This document shows positions 35,601 through 47,158 of a DNA stretch of 64,000 bases, piece after piece (the stretch's first letter is position 1; every line of letters begins with the position of its first letter). This DNA is from Sclerodactyla briareus (taxonomy: Eukaryota > Echinodermata > Holothuroidea > Dendrochirotida > Sclerodactylidae), in NCBI GenBank assembly GCA_026419785.1, contig JAODTK010004577.1, positions 62,001 through 126,000 on the forward strand, written 5' to 3'. The position numbers and the translations under genes were made by a program. The notes beneath the pieces are model-generated. The model searched no databases, was not told the origin of the DNA, and was given only the letters and a program-made list of their open reading frames with translations.

Positions 35601-36770
35601 ATCAAGCGCCGAATATTTTTTTAATGGATTGTTATTGTTCAGAGCGAAGTAGGCCAAAAGCCTTAGATATTTCTTGACTGACTTGATATTCAATCACCTC
35701 ATATCACATTTCCTCTGTCCTCAACAATAGGGACAATGCCGCTCCTTATGAGGCACCCGCATATACCAATAGACGCGATCCCTCCAGGTGGGTTCAATTT
35801 ATTGTCTATAGTAAACATTTGCCAAAATATCGATTTTCGAGACGATTTATTTGACAGCAATGCCCCCACACTTCAAACTAAGATGAGGCCTTCTTGACAC
35901 ACGAAAAGAAGGGGGGCATAAAAAAATGTATGAGAGAAGAATGGCAGGGGTGGTATCAGTGACACTTCACATTCACAGCACATGCCTGGTTCGAATTCCA
36001 AGCATTCACTGGACGTTTTTCTCCCTAGTGCTGCACTTACAGTTTGCCGATGAACGACGGTCTTTTTGGTCTTCACTAATGGTTCCGCTGTAAGGCAGAG
36101 TGGCTTTGTGCAATGTGTTTCTGGGATATTTGGCCATAGGTCTCGTCGGTCGTCTGTACGGAGTCTAATGAACACTCTCGGTTCTGTGCGTGTCCCTGGT
36201 ATCGAGTTTTCTGTGATGTTCGTACCAACGACTTCTATTGTAGGATCACTTGTAGCCTCAAGAAATGATGATAAGAAGTTTCCGTAATAGCGTTATATTG
36301 GTGTTGGCTGCCCCATTTCGGGCTTACAAAGTGAAATCTCAGACATGGCCAATTATCAGAGCTGCCTAGTTTATCGTAGGTCCTGATAACATGACTGGGT
36401 TGGCCATTTTGATACCATATCAAATATACCCCACGTTAGAACTTCACATAGGAGTTCCCAATAGGGCGAAGCTTAGATAGCCTCAAAGTCAATAATTTTT
36501 CCAGTCGAACGAGAGGAACATCGAATGGCCAGTCTACTGACCAGGTTGCTATCAAAATGAGTACGTATGTCTCAATCTGCGTAATTTATGTAATAGTCCG
36601 CTACCCATCATTGGATTTGATTGAGCGAGAACGAAGATCGCCTATATATTTTGTGTACACGCCGCGTTGAATTAAATATCGAATGAGGTTACGCCGCAAT
36701 TGGGTCGGAGTTGGACAGCGTCATGGGGTAACCACAATGAACGCGCCGACACAGGAAAACAAAAAAAAAA
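32620..36770. other. Long gene-free stretch
   Basis: Includes open frames at 34,084-34,482 and 34,745-35,158 and an opposing pair at 35,873-36,287. None shows a domain motif or convincing splice sites. A short (CAA)n run sits near 34,857. I do not call genes here. Confidence 0.35.
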
Positions 36771-36777
36771 GCATGGC

Positions 36778-37000
36778 TACCCGCGCATATGCGCGGGAAA
36801 CATCTAAAAGTAACAAATTGCCCATGTGGGCATTTGCTCTTGTACAATTTTTGCACTGAAGGCCAATAGCAATTTCAGACTAGTTTTTCATTAAACGGGC
36901 ACCAACGCTGCCCCCGATTCCCCCTGTGGAACAGGGGGCTGCCCCCACTGCCCCAGTGGGGTCCGTGCCCCCCTGGGGATGGACACTACCAAAGCTATCT
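36778..37000. repeat. Palindromic, GC-rich hairpin-forming repeat
   Basis: CCCGCGCATATGCGCGGG (near 36,780) is a perfect 18-base palindrome. Further right, CCCCCTGTGGAACAGGGGG and CCACTGCCCCAGTGG are two more stem-loop forms. Three stem-loops in about 200 bases look like a small structured mobile or satellite element. Confidence 0.5.
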
Positions 37001-37727
37001 AAAGAAAGCAATCCGTATCGTGAACTTTAGTTTACCCCTGTAAGCCAGAGTTCACAGGTTATGTAGGGGACACGAGCTAGCCAACACACGGAAAGTTCTA
37101 TATTGAATTGAATATCAAGAAGGTTATGATTTCTCTGCTAAGCCTACAGAAAATCAGATTTCACTGATATGCCCTAATCTATTATTGAACTTCGTGCCAA
37201 CTTTAGCGGAATTGAACTAATTTTGTACGTTCATTTCCAATTTTAGCATGTCGCTGCTCTGCCAGTCGCTATGCAGTTTATGCTCATTATCCTCGTAAAA
37301 CTCAACCTTTCGGTATTTTAACGACTTGTTTGATTCCGAAGCCGATTATACAACATTAATCCGAAAAGTTTTTAGGATCTTTTTTCCAAATATAATAGAT
37401 CATCATCATAATTCAGGGCCATGTGGAAGATCTTCTATTCGTTTGCTCAACTAAATAACAACTTAAACAGCCAGCAGATAGATAACCGAATATCGAATTT
37501 CGTGCAAATTTGGATCCATGACACCTTAAGGAACATCATACGTCTGCACAAGACACATCATTTGTCTGAACAGTACCGGTGCCTAAAATACCTGCGCATA
37601 AAATTCGAAAGTAGAGCAGTAGAATTCACTCAATTTGATCATTATAGTCATTATGCACTTTGTTCAAACACGGTTTCGCTTGTTATGGCGATCATTGTCA
37701 TCGAAATAGCAGCGAGCTCAAGCATTG

Positions 37728-37800
37728 CGGGGGGGGGGGGGGGGGGGGGGCAAGATGCATTCCATCCCCCAACCAAAATATTGGGGGGGCCGCTATAGGC
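37728..37800 (-). repeat. Inverted copy of the 7,114 repeat core
   Basis: Read on the minus strand, it gives CCCCCCCAATATTTTGGTTG and then a GGGA...GAATGCAT segment. This matches CCCCAATATCTTGGTTGATT and GCAATGCATT at 7,130-7,165. The 23-base G run at the left edge corresponds to the family's homopolymer. Confidence 0.6.
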
Positions 37801-37924
37801 TAGACTGGCCTAAGTTAGACCTCATGAAAGTTGAACTTCAAATAGAAATCTCCCTAGTCAAAATAAATACTGCACTGGGCAAAAATGGTATCGATAATCT
37901 TCATCCTCCTCCCGAGCCCAGAGC

Positions 37925-38365
37925 AAGTTTTTACCAGGTATACACCACCCTCCGTTGTGAAGCTAACAACCAACCCAGCATGGGATCTCTAAATTCCCAT
38001 ACTCTACCTGAGTCTAACCAGTGATGTTTCGAGGTGATGGCTGCTTGAAGCTAGCAGACACTTTCATATACGGTCACTAATAAATCCCCATATAGACGGG
38101 AAATATTCTGAAGAGGAAAATGAAAATGATAGCAATATTACAAGTTGTATCAAGTTGCACGAAACAATGTGTTCTTTCAGTGAGGGCAGAAAGATCCACT
38201 AACAGCCTAAAACCCCAATCTGGCCAAAAAGAGAGAACAATATAGTCTATTCTTTTAGAATGAATACCTGGCGGATGTACACGAGGAGTGAAGATGGTGG
38301 TGCTGTCCTTTAATTTAAAATGACAGCACATTTTGAGAGGGGCATGAAAACTGTGGAGCATCTAA
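37925..38365 (-). repeat. Dispersed repeat, copy 2 of an inverted pair
   Basis: Inverted relative of 32,195-32,560. The minus strand reads TTTTAAATTAAAGGACAGCA, then GTACATCCGCCAGGTATTCA, GATCTTTCTGCCCTCACTGA and CGAAACATCACTGGTTAGA. By eye, clearly homologous but with many differences. Confidence 0.6.
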
Positions 38366-38621
38366 TGCCACCAGTTCCCACATTGGCGAATTTGATGGTG
38401 AATCCGTCGCGAATTACGCGAAATAACAAGTTCGCCCAGTTCGCAAGCTTCACGCTGTAATTTCGCTCTATCCGTAACGGCCTCTCCATTCAAGTCACAG
38501 CGATTTTTTGGGGACTCGCGATGTGCATGTTTTTGGAATGTTCAAAACATTCGCACATCATTTGGGTGGCTGGGTGGCTGCTGTGTTCGAGAGCCTCGAC
38601 GACGCCACTGTCGAAAGTGGG

Positions 38622-38668
38622 GGGATGGTGGGGGGGGGGGGGGGGGGGTGGGGGGGGGGGGGGGGGGT

Positions 38669-38704
<36 letters not shown>

Positions 38705-38735
38705 GGGTGGGTATGGGGGGGGGGGGGGGGGGGGT
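38622..38735. repeat. ~110-base poly-G tract with T interruptions
   Basis: Almost pure G on the plus strand with isolated T or TGGGTGGGTA breaks. Glycine and proline frames on both strands come only from this. Such runs can form G-quadruplex structures and are prone to assembly error. Confidence 0.95.
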
Positions 38736-39149
38736 TTTGGAGCATTTGGAGGAGGTGGTCCGACGGGCAGTGATGGGGAACATTTGTTCGAAAAACATTA
38801 TTATTTGGAGGCCTTCCCAAAGTTGACCCCCCTCTCAAATAATAAAAGTCCACTAATTCGGGTATTCGACTGACGTTTAGTGACAGGAAATGACGGAATT
38901 ATTTATTGCTCGAATGACAAAGGTCGCCAATCATTCTAGCTTCAGTAGGTCCCTTTCCCTCTTGGGAGTCCTAACGTACCGGGATAACGCGACCCCTATA
39001 GATGAATGACCTCTGCTTTTTGGCATGGGACTTGACCAAATCGCACTACACTGATGAAAAGGATGAGAGAAAATGGTATAGCATTGGTTCATCGTAGTGT
39101 AACTCAAAGCCTTCGAAAGCAAGGTCATTGAAATTCATCATAGGCGCCA

Positions 39150-39620
39150 TACCTCTATATCTTGGCAACGAGACATTTCAGAGCGATGTCGTATGGAAGT
39201 TTTTGTTATCTGGTAACTACTCCCCAGTGAACTACTATTGACCTCATTTGGCGATTTTGACCTCATTTGATCTAGTGACCTGGGTCAATGTTTTGGGGGC
39301 GAACAGGCTCGTCTGTTGCACAAGCCAAAAGTCAATTTCAAAACTTACGTACTTTTACAACTGTTATCACACGCTATTCCTTAGCTATGATGTCCTCTGG
39401 AAAAGGGTAAAACACTCTAAAACACTGATAAATATCAATCTTCAATATCTCTTTCGCAACGGAATATTTTAGGGTGTTGCGTTGAGAATTTTGTTTGCTG
39501 CAAACTATGTCTGGTGACCTACTTTGACTTCCTTTCGACTTTTGACCTCATTGTCCTATGACCCTTGAGACCTTCTGGGTCAGTTTCTTCTAAAGAACCA
39601 ACCGTCGTGTTGCTACAAAC
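39150..39620. repeat. Decayed tandem repeat with TGACCT blocks
   Basis: GTGACCT...TTGACCTCATTTG...TTTTGACCTCATT...CTA(G/T)TGACC(C/T) occurs near 39,237-39,290 and again near 39,512-39,570. GGGTCA(A/G)TTT, TTGCTGCAAAC and AC(T)CTAAAACAC segments repeat between. The unit is about 270 bases. TGACCT is the complement of AGGTCA, as in the satellite at 3,040. Confidence 0.6.
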
Positions 39621-39699
39621 CATAGTCAATCACTCTAAAACCGTTTCTATCACACGACTCCAGTTTGGTCCCCTTAGAAGGGCTATAACAGCATTGAAA

Positions 39700-41970
39700 C
39701 AATGACAATGTCATGTTCGACATGAATTATCGCAATGGAAACGTCCTCAGGGAATAGCGTAAAGGTAAGTTCTGTTCGTCTGTGTTCTAACCACGGACCC
39801 CATTTTCATGTAACCCACTCAATATATGCTTGGTATTAGACATTGGTCATGAACTGATGTCCTATTGTTTTTAATCCTGGAGAAGCACGTGGAGAATGAA
39901 GGGGGAGGAGAGTCTGTGTGCCGGGCACATAGCTCACTCTCTCCCACTTCAGGCGATTCCTGCCCTTCCGCATGGTTAGGTGTGTGGTCCTCTCATGTTT
40001 CATTGATTAACTGTTTTCTGCCAGTTTTCAAAATGTACTAACATTATGCAAGATTAGGTTTGTAACAGTGGCATTCCCCCTTTAGTTTCTCGAGGGGCTT
40101 GTGTGCTTGGTGTTTTTTTTCGGGATCTCTGAAGCTCCGGCTAATGCCTTTAAAACCCATATATGATATTCGCTAGAAATAACAGACAAAATGATATCTT
40201 TTCTACACTGGTCCATGGCATTTACACATGATATTGGTGTGTGGTACGTTTAATAACTCTGTTACTTGCCTGCTCAGAATTAATATTCAGATGTTAGGTA
40301 TCTTGAAAGTCTTCCTTGTGTTACATAACTTGGCTATTACTCATGGTATGGCAATGAATCCAACTACTCATACTTGCTGTCCTCCTGCTCAACTTTGGCG
40401 TGTTCTGATTGTTCTAACCAAACACGTTCTGGACAGCGACAACCTAACTTCCTTTTTCATAGGTTAAATTGAAAGATTTATATGTTCATGCCCAACTTGT
40501 AAAGTGAGTGTAATTCGATATAGGAGACCTTTCAGTGAAACCAGAACTGTCACAACTCTCGCAGACTCGTAGCATTGTATCGTCAGTTCGGTTACCTGGG
40601 GGATAGGTTTGTTCTGTGTAAAATGATGATTTGACGATACTGAAAATATTTCCTGTTATGGGCACTGAACTGATATTGTTTTTTTTTTCCGAAACTATAG
40701 CACTAATCACGTGGAAAACATTCATGTCCGTTATCACGTTTCCTGTGTGATACTTTCAATCCAGACACTGCACTTTAATCTCTCTGAAACCGTTATAGAA
40801 GCGGATGACCGCTAGAAATCAGCAATTGTAAAACACACACACACACACACACCATTCAAACATGGACTGTTGGTTTGACCTCAGTGAGACACTTTCAGTT
40901 TAATATGCGAGTCATTGAGCATGACACTATATCCAGCTGTGCTGAAATGGCTAATACACTTGACTACACTCCGTGAATGGCATATAGTCTTCCGCTGGTA
41001 ATGCGCTAGTGGCGCATGGAGCTATGGAGTAACGTGACGTCACTATCAATAAGGAAACAGATAGGTCCCATAATCCCAGCCACCGCAGCCGACAACCCGC
41101 ACGCGCCTAGCCTACCTGCTTTATGTCCAAGCGATCTGGCCAACTGTCCTGACATCAGTGTCCACCCCAGTGTGCAAACACCAGATACTCATCCGGCAGA
41201 GCTTGGCTGGTTGCGCACAATCAGCCAGATAATTGACCAGCTTTATGCTCGGAGTTGGCTACCTGGCATTATGACCACATTCCACTCTTAACTTCTACCG
41301 TACATGCAATCGGTTAAAACTGGCGGCATTTCATTCATCTAGGGCTCTTGCTGAGGTGTTTTGTTTACATTTGTAAGATCTTCATTACTTATCAATATGG
41401 CAAGTGCTGGCTGAACTGTAAGCCCTGTGTGGAAATACATCCATGTGGAATGATGGGGTGGGGGTTCACGGCAGTGGTTTTTCCACTGTTCACTGCTAAG
41501 GCCAGGAATGAGTTGTGCCTGGGTACACATAAGTTTGTGTTGGGTACATATTAGGCCAATGGGGTAGACATGCTCCAAGTCATCCCAAGGTCATGACAGA
41601 TCTCCGTAAATGGTCAGTTAAATGTGAACATCAAAAATTGTGACACACAGACATTGTATCCACAGAAATTTTGCTGTCCGCAGCTAGGCCGATACGTTCA
41701 ACTTGTGCTTGTTCAACTTGAAAAACGAAACAATTGATTGTGCATGAGCCTACCGGTTGTTTAGTCACGTCAATATGTTTCCCCCTATTGGAAAATTTGA
41801 ATAATTCCGAAAAGAGTGTGGAACTGCCACGGGCCGGGGCAGTCATGCGTCTGCGTCATGCCAACATTTTTCGGACTCATGACAAGAGATACGCGACGAT
41901 GATGTTGCTCAATGCGCCTCTAATGTAAACTTTCAATATCGCCAAGAAAGATGACACTGAGGAGAAAGAT
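39700..41970. other. Gene-free stretch
   Basis: A 22-base (AC)n run at 40,832-40,853 and an imperfect hairpin around GTGTGCCGGGCACAT (near 39,917). Open frames at 40,228-40,467, 41,016-41,291 and 41,734-41,928 show no recognised motif. Confidence 0.35.
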
Positions 41971-41980
41971 TTACACCTAG

Positions 41981-42125
41981 CGAAACGGAACAAATGTAGA
42001 CAGCCAATCTTTCCGAACCAAACCACGTTTGAATGTAGCCACGAGCATAAAAAAATATGTTCTTGCGGCGTCCATCACGTTCATCCCGAACTGGCAGTGG
42101 AGTCGAATATTTGATGTCAAGGAAG
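41981..42125 (+). CDS. Ig-domain second-half exon, third paralogue
   Basis: Bounded by TTACACCTAG and AAG|GTACGT, and open from 41,981 to the donor. It reads LNVATSIKKYVLAASITF, then QWSRIFDVKEG. Comparison with 18,290-18,424 (KCAASIDES, SRIVVDVEEG) aligns the A-A-S-I, S-R-I and D-V-x-E-G positions, with phase 1 at the donor. The Y-x-C cysteine is replaced by leucine. The length is 145 bases, one more than a multiple of three. An extra A in the AAAAAAA run is a simple explanation. First of the Ig exons leading into unit B. Confidence 0.55.
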
Positions 42126-42474
42126 GTACGTTGGCTTCTGGGTAAGGTCCCGTCAAACATTAGTGTGTGTTTGTTCATATTGTTGGGCTATCACCAATTA
42201 ACTGGCATATTTAATGTTGCTCGCACGTGTTACAATTGGGGGCCACGAGTGGCTACGTTCTTCAATGGTGGAGCTCACATGGCACGTCCGGTAACGTGTC
42301 CTCGCTCCATGGTGCAAAAGCCACTTCAAGAAAGCTGTTTTTTGTTTCAGATCTAAATCAAATTGGATGAAAACGGCCAGAAAATTAAAGGATGAAAAGA
42401 AAAATGTATTTGGCTTGACGTCTTTTAAAGTGAATTGCCCATATGATACAGAGAGACACTCAGAGGACACCCGT

Positions 42475-42935
42475 TTCAGTTCCGGTCTATTATCTATTTC
42501 ACCAGTGTTATCAAGATTTATTTAGAAGCAACGCACATATGCCCTGATTGCATTACCTGAATGACTTAGAGCTACTTAGATCGGCGCATTCAGGATTCCG
42601 GGAAATGCATCATGTGATACATCTATCCTAAAATCAAGACGGATGGAAAAATGGAAGCAAATCGGACCTAAAGGTTATTCGTAGGCACAGTTTTTCTTTC
42701 TTGGATATGAAAAAAAGCTTTTGATCTGGTAGATAAGACATTCTAACACCAGTTGGGGTCTATATGGGGTTGCGGTGGGTTACATGTGCTGGAATGCGTT
42801 TTACGTTGCTGGTAGAACCCAGCGAATTCGAATTAATGGGGCTCTTTCTGATCCCCAACCGGTTGCTATGTGGCGTCCTCAGAGATCTATACTCGGACGC
42901 ATTGTTATTCAACTATATATGAATGAATGGTCTCT
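42475..42935 (+). pseudogene. LINE reverse transcriptase fragment
   Basis: A decayed CR1/L2/Jockey-like reverse transcriptase. A TTATCTATTTCACCAGTG segment corresponds to the PIS-L-PV block. FLDMKK near 42,700 with AFDLVDK after one extra A is the first catalytic block. RTQRIRINGALSDPQ lies at about 42,817-42,860, then PQRSILGR and LYMNE near 42,880-42,928. The YADD box is not reached. Inserted between two candidate Ig exons in the same orientation. Confidence 0.82.
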
Positions 42936-42939
42936 CGTT

Positions 42940-43635
42940 AACCCATAGTATTCTTACACTGTCTTTGTTTAATATGGTTTAATTCTTTGGGCCCCGGTAG
43001 ATTTATAGCGCTTTGCACAGCCGAGTCCCTTACCCCTCGTCCAGTATGTACTTGTAAGAAATCAATATTAAAAAGATTGATACAATTATTTATGTAGGTC
43101 AAAGATGAATTTTTGTAGAATAAGATTAAAAATAGGCTAAATAATAAATGCCAAAGCCTATTCATTATCCCACCCAAGCTGTTCCGTTTGGTTTTGACTG
43201 ATAATGGTTCAGGAAGTCAACTCACTCAGCCAGGAACCCAGACGATGTGCATAGGTCGAAAACAAACAAAACTGATCGTACCTAACTGCAACCTCAGCCC
43301 CTCGATCTCATCGCGTTCGACATCAATGAACTTTAGAATCTCACTCACTTCCTTTATCGAAACCGATAGGAGGCGAACTAATAATTTTTTTTAATGCAAC
43401 CGTTCAGCTGACCGATTTGTTTTATCACTTTGCTCACACACTTCTAGTTTTTCGAAGTTTCGTACATGGCCTTTTTTCTTCTTTACGGTAATGGGAATCG
43501 GACGAAACTGATGTTAGTGTTCAAATTGACCCCCCTAAAATGAAAGTATACTTAGCTCAACTGATACTGTCACGTGTGTCGCGCATTGTTGATGTCTTTT
43601 GTAAGTGCCTGACTTGTTTTTTTCACTTTTATGTA
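42940..43635. other. Gene-free stretch
   Basis: No supported feature. Probable intron or intergenic sequence before the next Ig exon. Confidence 0.35.
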
Positions 43636-43639
43636 CCAG

Positions 43640-43888
43640 GAGTTGAACCTAGAAAACTTAAATATAATCTCATTCTAGACAAAACGCTTTACGTTACGGG
43701 GAGGAATCACACCATCAAGCGGAATTCGTCGCACGCTCTGCTTTTTCCCTTTCCTTCATCATTTGAGTCTGTTTCCCGTTGGTGTTATATATAAATTCAT
43801 CTGGAAATATTACACAACATGGATCTTAAATATATCTTCGGTGGCCTCACGAAGACAAACCCATGCGATCTTGTTTAGTATGGCTCGT
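43640..43888 (+). CDS. Candidate single-exon Ig domain
   Basis: A 249-base stretch (83 codons) between a long pyrimidine tract ending TTTATGTACCAG and CGT|GTAAGT, phase 1 at both ends. The first part reads GVEPRKLKYN, then TLYVTGRNHTIKRNSSH. This aligns with the A'-B strand of the exon at 58,366 (G-A-x-HTIQC), but the expected cysteine is arginine. The last part reads ILNISSVAS, typical of an Ig E strand and E-F turn. A stop near 43,794 in the starting frame implies a frame break. Moderate evidence only. Confidence 0.5.
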
Positions 43889-44964
43889 GTAAGTGTGTGC
43901 GTTGTGTGTGTGTGTGTTCGTGTGTTGTGCACTCGCCTGTACTGAAGCAATCTTCAACATACGGTGAGCATGGTGAGTACAGGATCAATCTAATTGTGTC
44001 GATAGATTACTGTATAGATGAGGTGAAGGCCATATTTCTTTTAACGTGGACCGCGTGAATTTTGGTGAGCTCTGATAATGGTGAAATTAACGGATGCGTC
44101 AATCATAAGTACAGTATCGAATTGTTAGTAGTCCTCAGTATTAATTTGGGGGGTGCAGATTACTGGTGGTGATGATTGAACGAAATCACTTATCACGCGA
44201 ACCCTGCCGAGTATTGTCTAATACGATGGCTTGTATCGAGCCGCACGCGGTACATATACTCAGCCTCGTGGGCCGAATTTGAACTGATGGTCGTTGCCCA
44301 TGCGTAAACGGAAATTGCCTGGCTTTTGATCATTTACCGTGCGTGAATGCTCTAGTTAATTTAGGAACGTACTATTGAATATTTGCTGAACACTTCTATG
44401 TATTTTTCGCGATGTTGAAGCGGGCTATTGTGAGAGAGAAGTTCGAGATGCCCAGCAGCTACCGGGAACGACGATTGAGTTGGAATGCGGTGTGTAGGCA
44501 GTGAATGTACCGATCCGATCTATGGGCTGGATGGAAGCGAACTACAGACCAATAGCTTAGGTAGGTGTAAATCGCGCCATATTTGAGAAGTAAAGGTGGT
44601 GATTGATCCACTTCGTGTACGACTTATGGAGGTTGGTCCTAAAAGGGAGGTTGAGAAAAACAAATGTCTTGATGAAACGGCCTTGGTAACAATCTGGTGC
44701 ATTTACACCTCCGATACCCCCTACCATTGAAGACTGCTCAAACTGGCATTTTCCAGAACAAAATATTTTTCCGGTTCAACATTGAATTGGGGGCACACCC
44801 CCTCCCCTGTGGCAGCGCTACTGGCGGTCAATTCATTTCGTGGTTGTTAACAATAATCAGGCCACAAATTATGGACTCAGACCCCCATATTTAGTCTGAC
44901 TTTTACAGCTCTGCGAGTATTTCCCTCCCCCCACTACTACTTCTTTACTACTCTTGCCGTTTAG

Positions 44965-45105
44965 CTGTCACCCGACGAATTGCCGTCGGATCCCGGATCC
45001 AACACTGGCGAAGAATGCGATGACCATTCCCCAAAATGTGTTTTTCGCCCCATCAAACAAAAGAAAGAGAAGAATAGAATTGTCGGGACGGTGTCCATAG
45101 GGCGG
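44965..45105 (+). CDS. Candidate exon of unknown function
   Basis: An open 47-codon stretch preceded by an excellent pyrimidine tract (CTACTACTTCTTTACTACTC) and AG, followed by GTATAG. It reads SPDELPSDPG, EECDDHSPKC and the basic KQKKEKNR. No Ig hallmark. Its position between Ig exons makes it a possible linker or cytoplasmic piece, but phase (0-0) differs from the neighbours. Weak. Confidence 0.25.
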
Positions 45106-45469
45106 GTATAGCCGCTGGAACGGCGACGCTTCGCCCCACCATCTCACGTTAGTCGTATGACACCAACACAACTAAAGGCTTCCCTAATTCCATCCACCTA
45201 ACAAACCCAAATTCCTCCCAACAACTTCCAAAACCTGTCAGTTTCGTTTTCCTGTTTGAAGTCACGGGCACCCTCCCCAGTCCTAGGCTGTGTCAATACC
45301 AACCCTTTTTTTTCTATACGTTGAACAACATCCCAGACATTTAGCAGGTATATTATATAATATTACAATTTATCGATTCCTATAGAAGGTGATTATAGTG
45401 TATTGTGATAGCAGTTGAACGCGTTCGTTAATGGTTGCTGCGCTGTTAATATCCAGTTACTCATTCGGA

Positions 45470-45772
45470 GAAGTTGATGACTTGTTGACGAAATATATGG
45501 GGTGCCTCCCCATTGTCTTCTGGAAAATATTATGCGAAACGTCCGTAAAGCATCTGCTGCAAGCATGCATGCGTTGAATGCTACCAACACAACTTCAATT
45601 TGGCATCCTCCCTCGACTTGAATGATTAGAGGGGCACAATCATGAGTCGTATTTGTAATCAACTTGTTCCACCAGATGGTAGGGTAACGAGAACTAAGAT
45701 TGATGGCAGGGCCAGTATCTCGATATCCAATGCACAGTAGCTGACAGCGGGGAATACGGTGGGAATCAAGAA
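45470..45772 (+). CDS. Ig V-like domain exon, 5' limit unsure
   Basis: The end is clear. GTIMSRICNQLVPPDGRVTR from 45,633 runs into TKIDGRASISISNAQ. One extra base later comes ADSGEYGG, then GAA|GTGAGT. This is the D-E-F part of an Ig domain (R-x-S-I-S-I-x-N-A, D-S-G-E-Y), with glycine where the F-strand cysteine is expected. Upstream, NATNTTSIWH near 45,580-45,605 may hold the C-strand tryptophan, but a TGA follows. The start of the exon cannot be fixed from the sequence. Confidence 0.55.
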
Positions 45773-46193
45773 GTGAGTGCAAAGTGGTCACTATTGGAAA
45801 TATATGGTAAGGGATTACTAACCTTCATCCTCACAGATAAACTAAAACGATTCGAAAAGTCACATTAACTTGATTCAAACATATCAGTAGGTTAGAATTA
45901 TTTCAAATTCACAAACGACGTGAGTATTGATTTGCCAATATATTGGAATGGCCGTTATTCTCTCTTTCTATAAAGTATTAGGAATATCTCCACCATACCG
46001 GTCTATGCCCAGTATGCCAAATGTATAGGAATATAGCTTCCCAAGGGTTGGGACCCGTAATACCATTGTCGATTTATTATTTATTATTTGTCTGGGTCTA
46101 AATATCCCACGAGTTCGAGCCCAACTTATCAAAGTGCACATAAAAGAGCAAATAATATTTATGGTGGTCCGATTGTAACCCCATCTCGTGCAG

Positions 46194-46315
46194 TGTCATT
46201 GAGTTCATAGGAGTAGTAGCCTCCTGTGGAATTGCGGGGAACCATTTGGATAAATTCACCATAGTAAATGACTCTATTGTTCACAGTGGGATGATCAGGC
46301 ATACTATTTCATTGG
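46194..46315 (+). CDS. Candidate Ig second-half exon
   Basis: Between CATCTCGTGCAG and TTGG|GTAGGA. The open frame contains VIEFIGVVASCG, then LDKFTIVNDSIVHSGM, matching the Ig L-x-I-x-N...S-G pattern of strands E-F. The F-strand Y-x-C is not recognisable. The donor is phase 1 like its neighbours. It may complete the domain ending at 45,772 or be a separate decayed domain. Confidence 0.4.
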
Positions 46316-46974
46316 GTAGGATTATACGTGTCATGACACCAATGTGGGACTATATGAAGCAATTTGGTAATTATGGGAGGCGTGGTCTATTACTAGTTTA
46401 CGAAGTATTCTTGTGTAATGAACGATCATTGAACATTTGATCAGTCCAAGTATAGGGGTGGGTTGCCCGTACTGGGTAGGTGATCTCTCCGCGATCAAAA
46501 GGTTAATCGATTTGATGGAACCGATGTCACGGGTTGGGCACTTGAGGTTCTCAAGTACCAGGCAATGAACAAGGTTTTTAAATTTAATTTTTGTCGAAAG
46601 GGGAAGATGAGCTTTGTTATGTGTGTAAATGTTTGATAGTTATTAAATTCCTCTCCTCTACAAATTGATGCGGGGGTGAAAGTCCATGTAATCTTCGATT
46701 TGCCACCCTGACTGCAGACGCCGAAGGCATATTGCTTATTTTTTAAAAAACGTTCACTGCAAAATTTGATGACTGTCCTCAAAAAAGAAGAGTTAGGGGA
46801 CCCTGCCTGAACATATCCGAATGAACCATTATCGAGATGGGAATATGACAGCAAATTCTAAATAAAATAACGTTACCATCTGGGTTAAGGTACATCAATC
46901 CAAACTCAAACCCGCGAGGTAAAAAAAAAAAAAAAACCAACGATCATAGGGTTGAATATTTTAGGGTTTATTAG

Positions 46975-47158
46975 AGTACATATTGTACGATTTCGGAACG
47001 GGGGGGAACTGAAGGAACTACTTTCCCGCGAGCAATTACAGAAAAGTCAACCCTGTTGCTTGGTGGGAGTGGCAGAATAAAGTGTACGGCGGAGGCTCCT
47101 GGAATAAAATCGTTTGGATGGTACCACAACGGAATCACACAATACATGGAACCCAATG
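46975..47158 (+). CDS. Ig-domain first-half exon
   Basis: Open for 61 codons, ending at CCAATG|GTAAAT in phase 1. The core STLLLGGSGRIKCTAEAPG gives the B-strand cysteine and GIKSFGWYHNGITQYM the C-strand tryptophan, both well placed. The 5' boundary (TTTATTAG) fits, but the phase there is uncertain because of a G7 run at 47,000-47,006. The second half is most likely 48,371-48,504, whose acceptor is also phase 1. Together they make a complete C2-like domain with C, W, and N-A-G-x-Y-x-C. The intron holds the GC-rich block. Confidence 0.65.

Noticed and set aside
35980..36000. Possible tRNA B-box (GGTTCGAATTCC)
   Set aside because: No A-box at the right distance upstream and no cloverleaf could be drawn.
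38490..38873. Glycine-rich and proline-rich proteins of about 100-120 residues
   Set aside because: Entirely explained by the poly-G tract; no conserved flanking sequence or splice sites.
42057..42356. Open frame with CYNWGPRVATFF, considered as another Ig piece
   Set aside because: The frame overlaps the better supported exon 41,981-42,125 in another phase, and its downstream part lacks E-F strand hallmarks.
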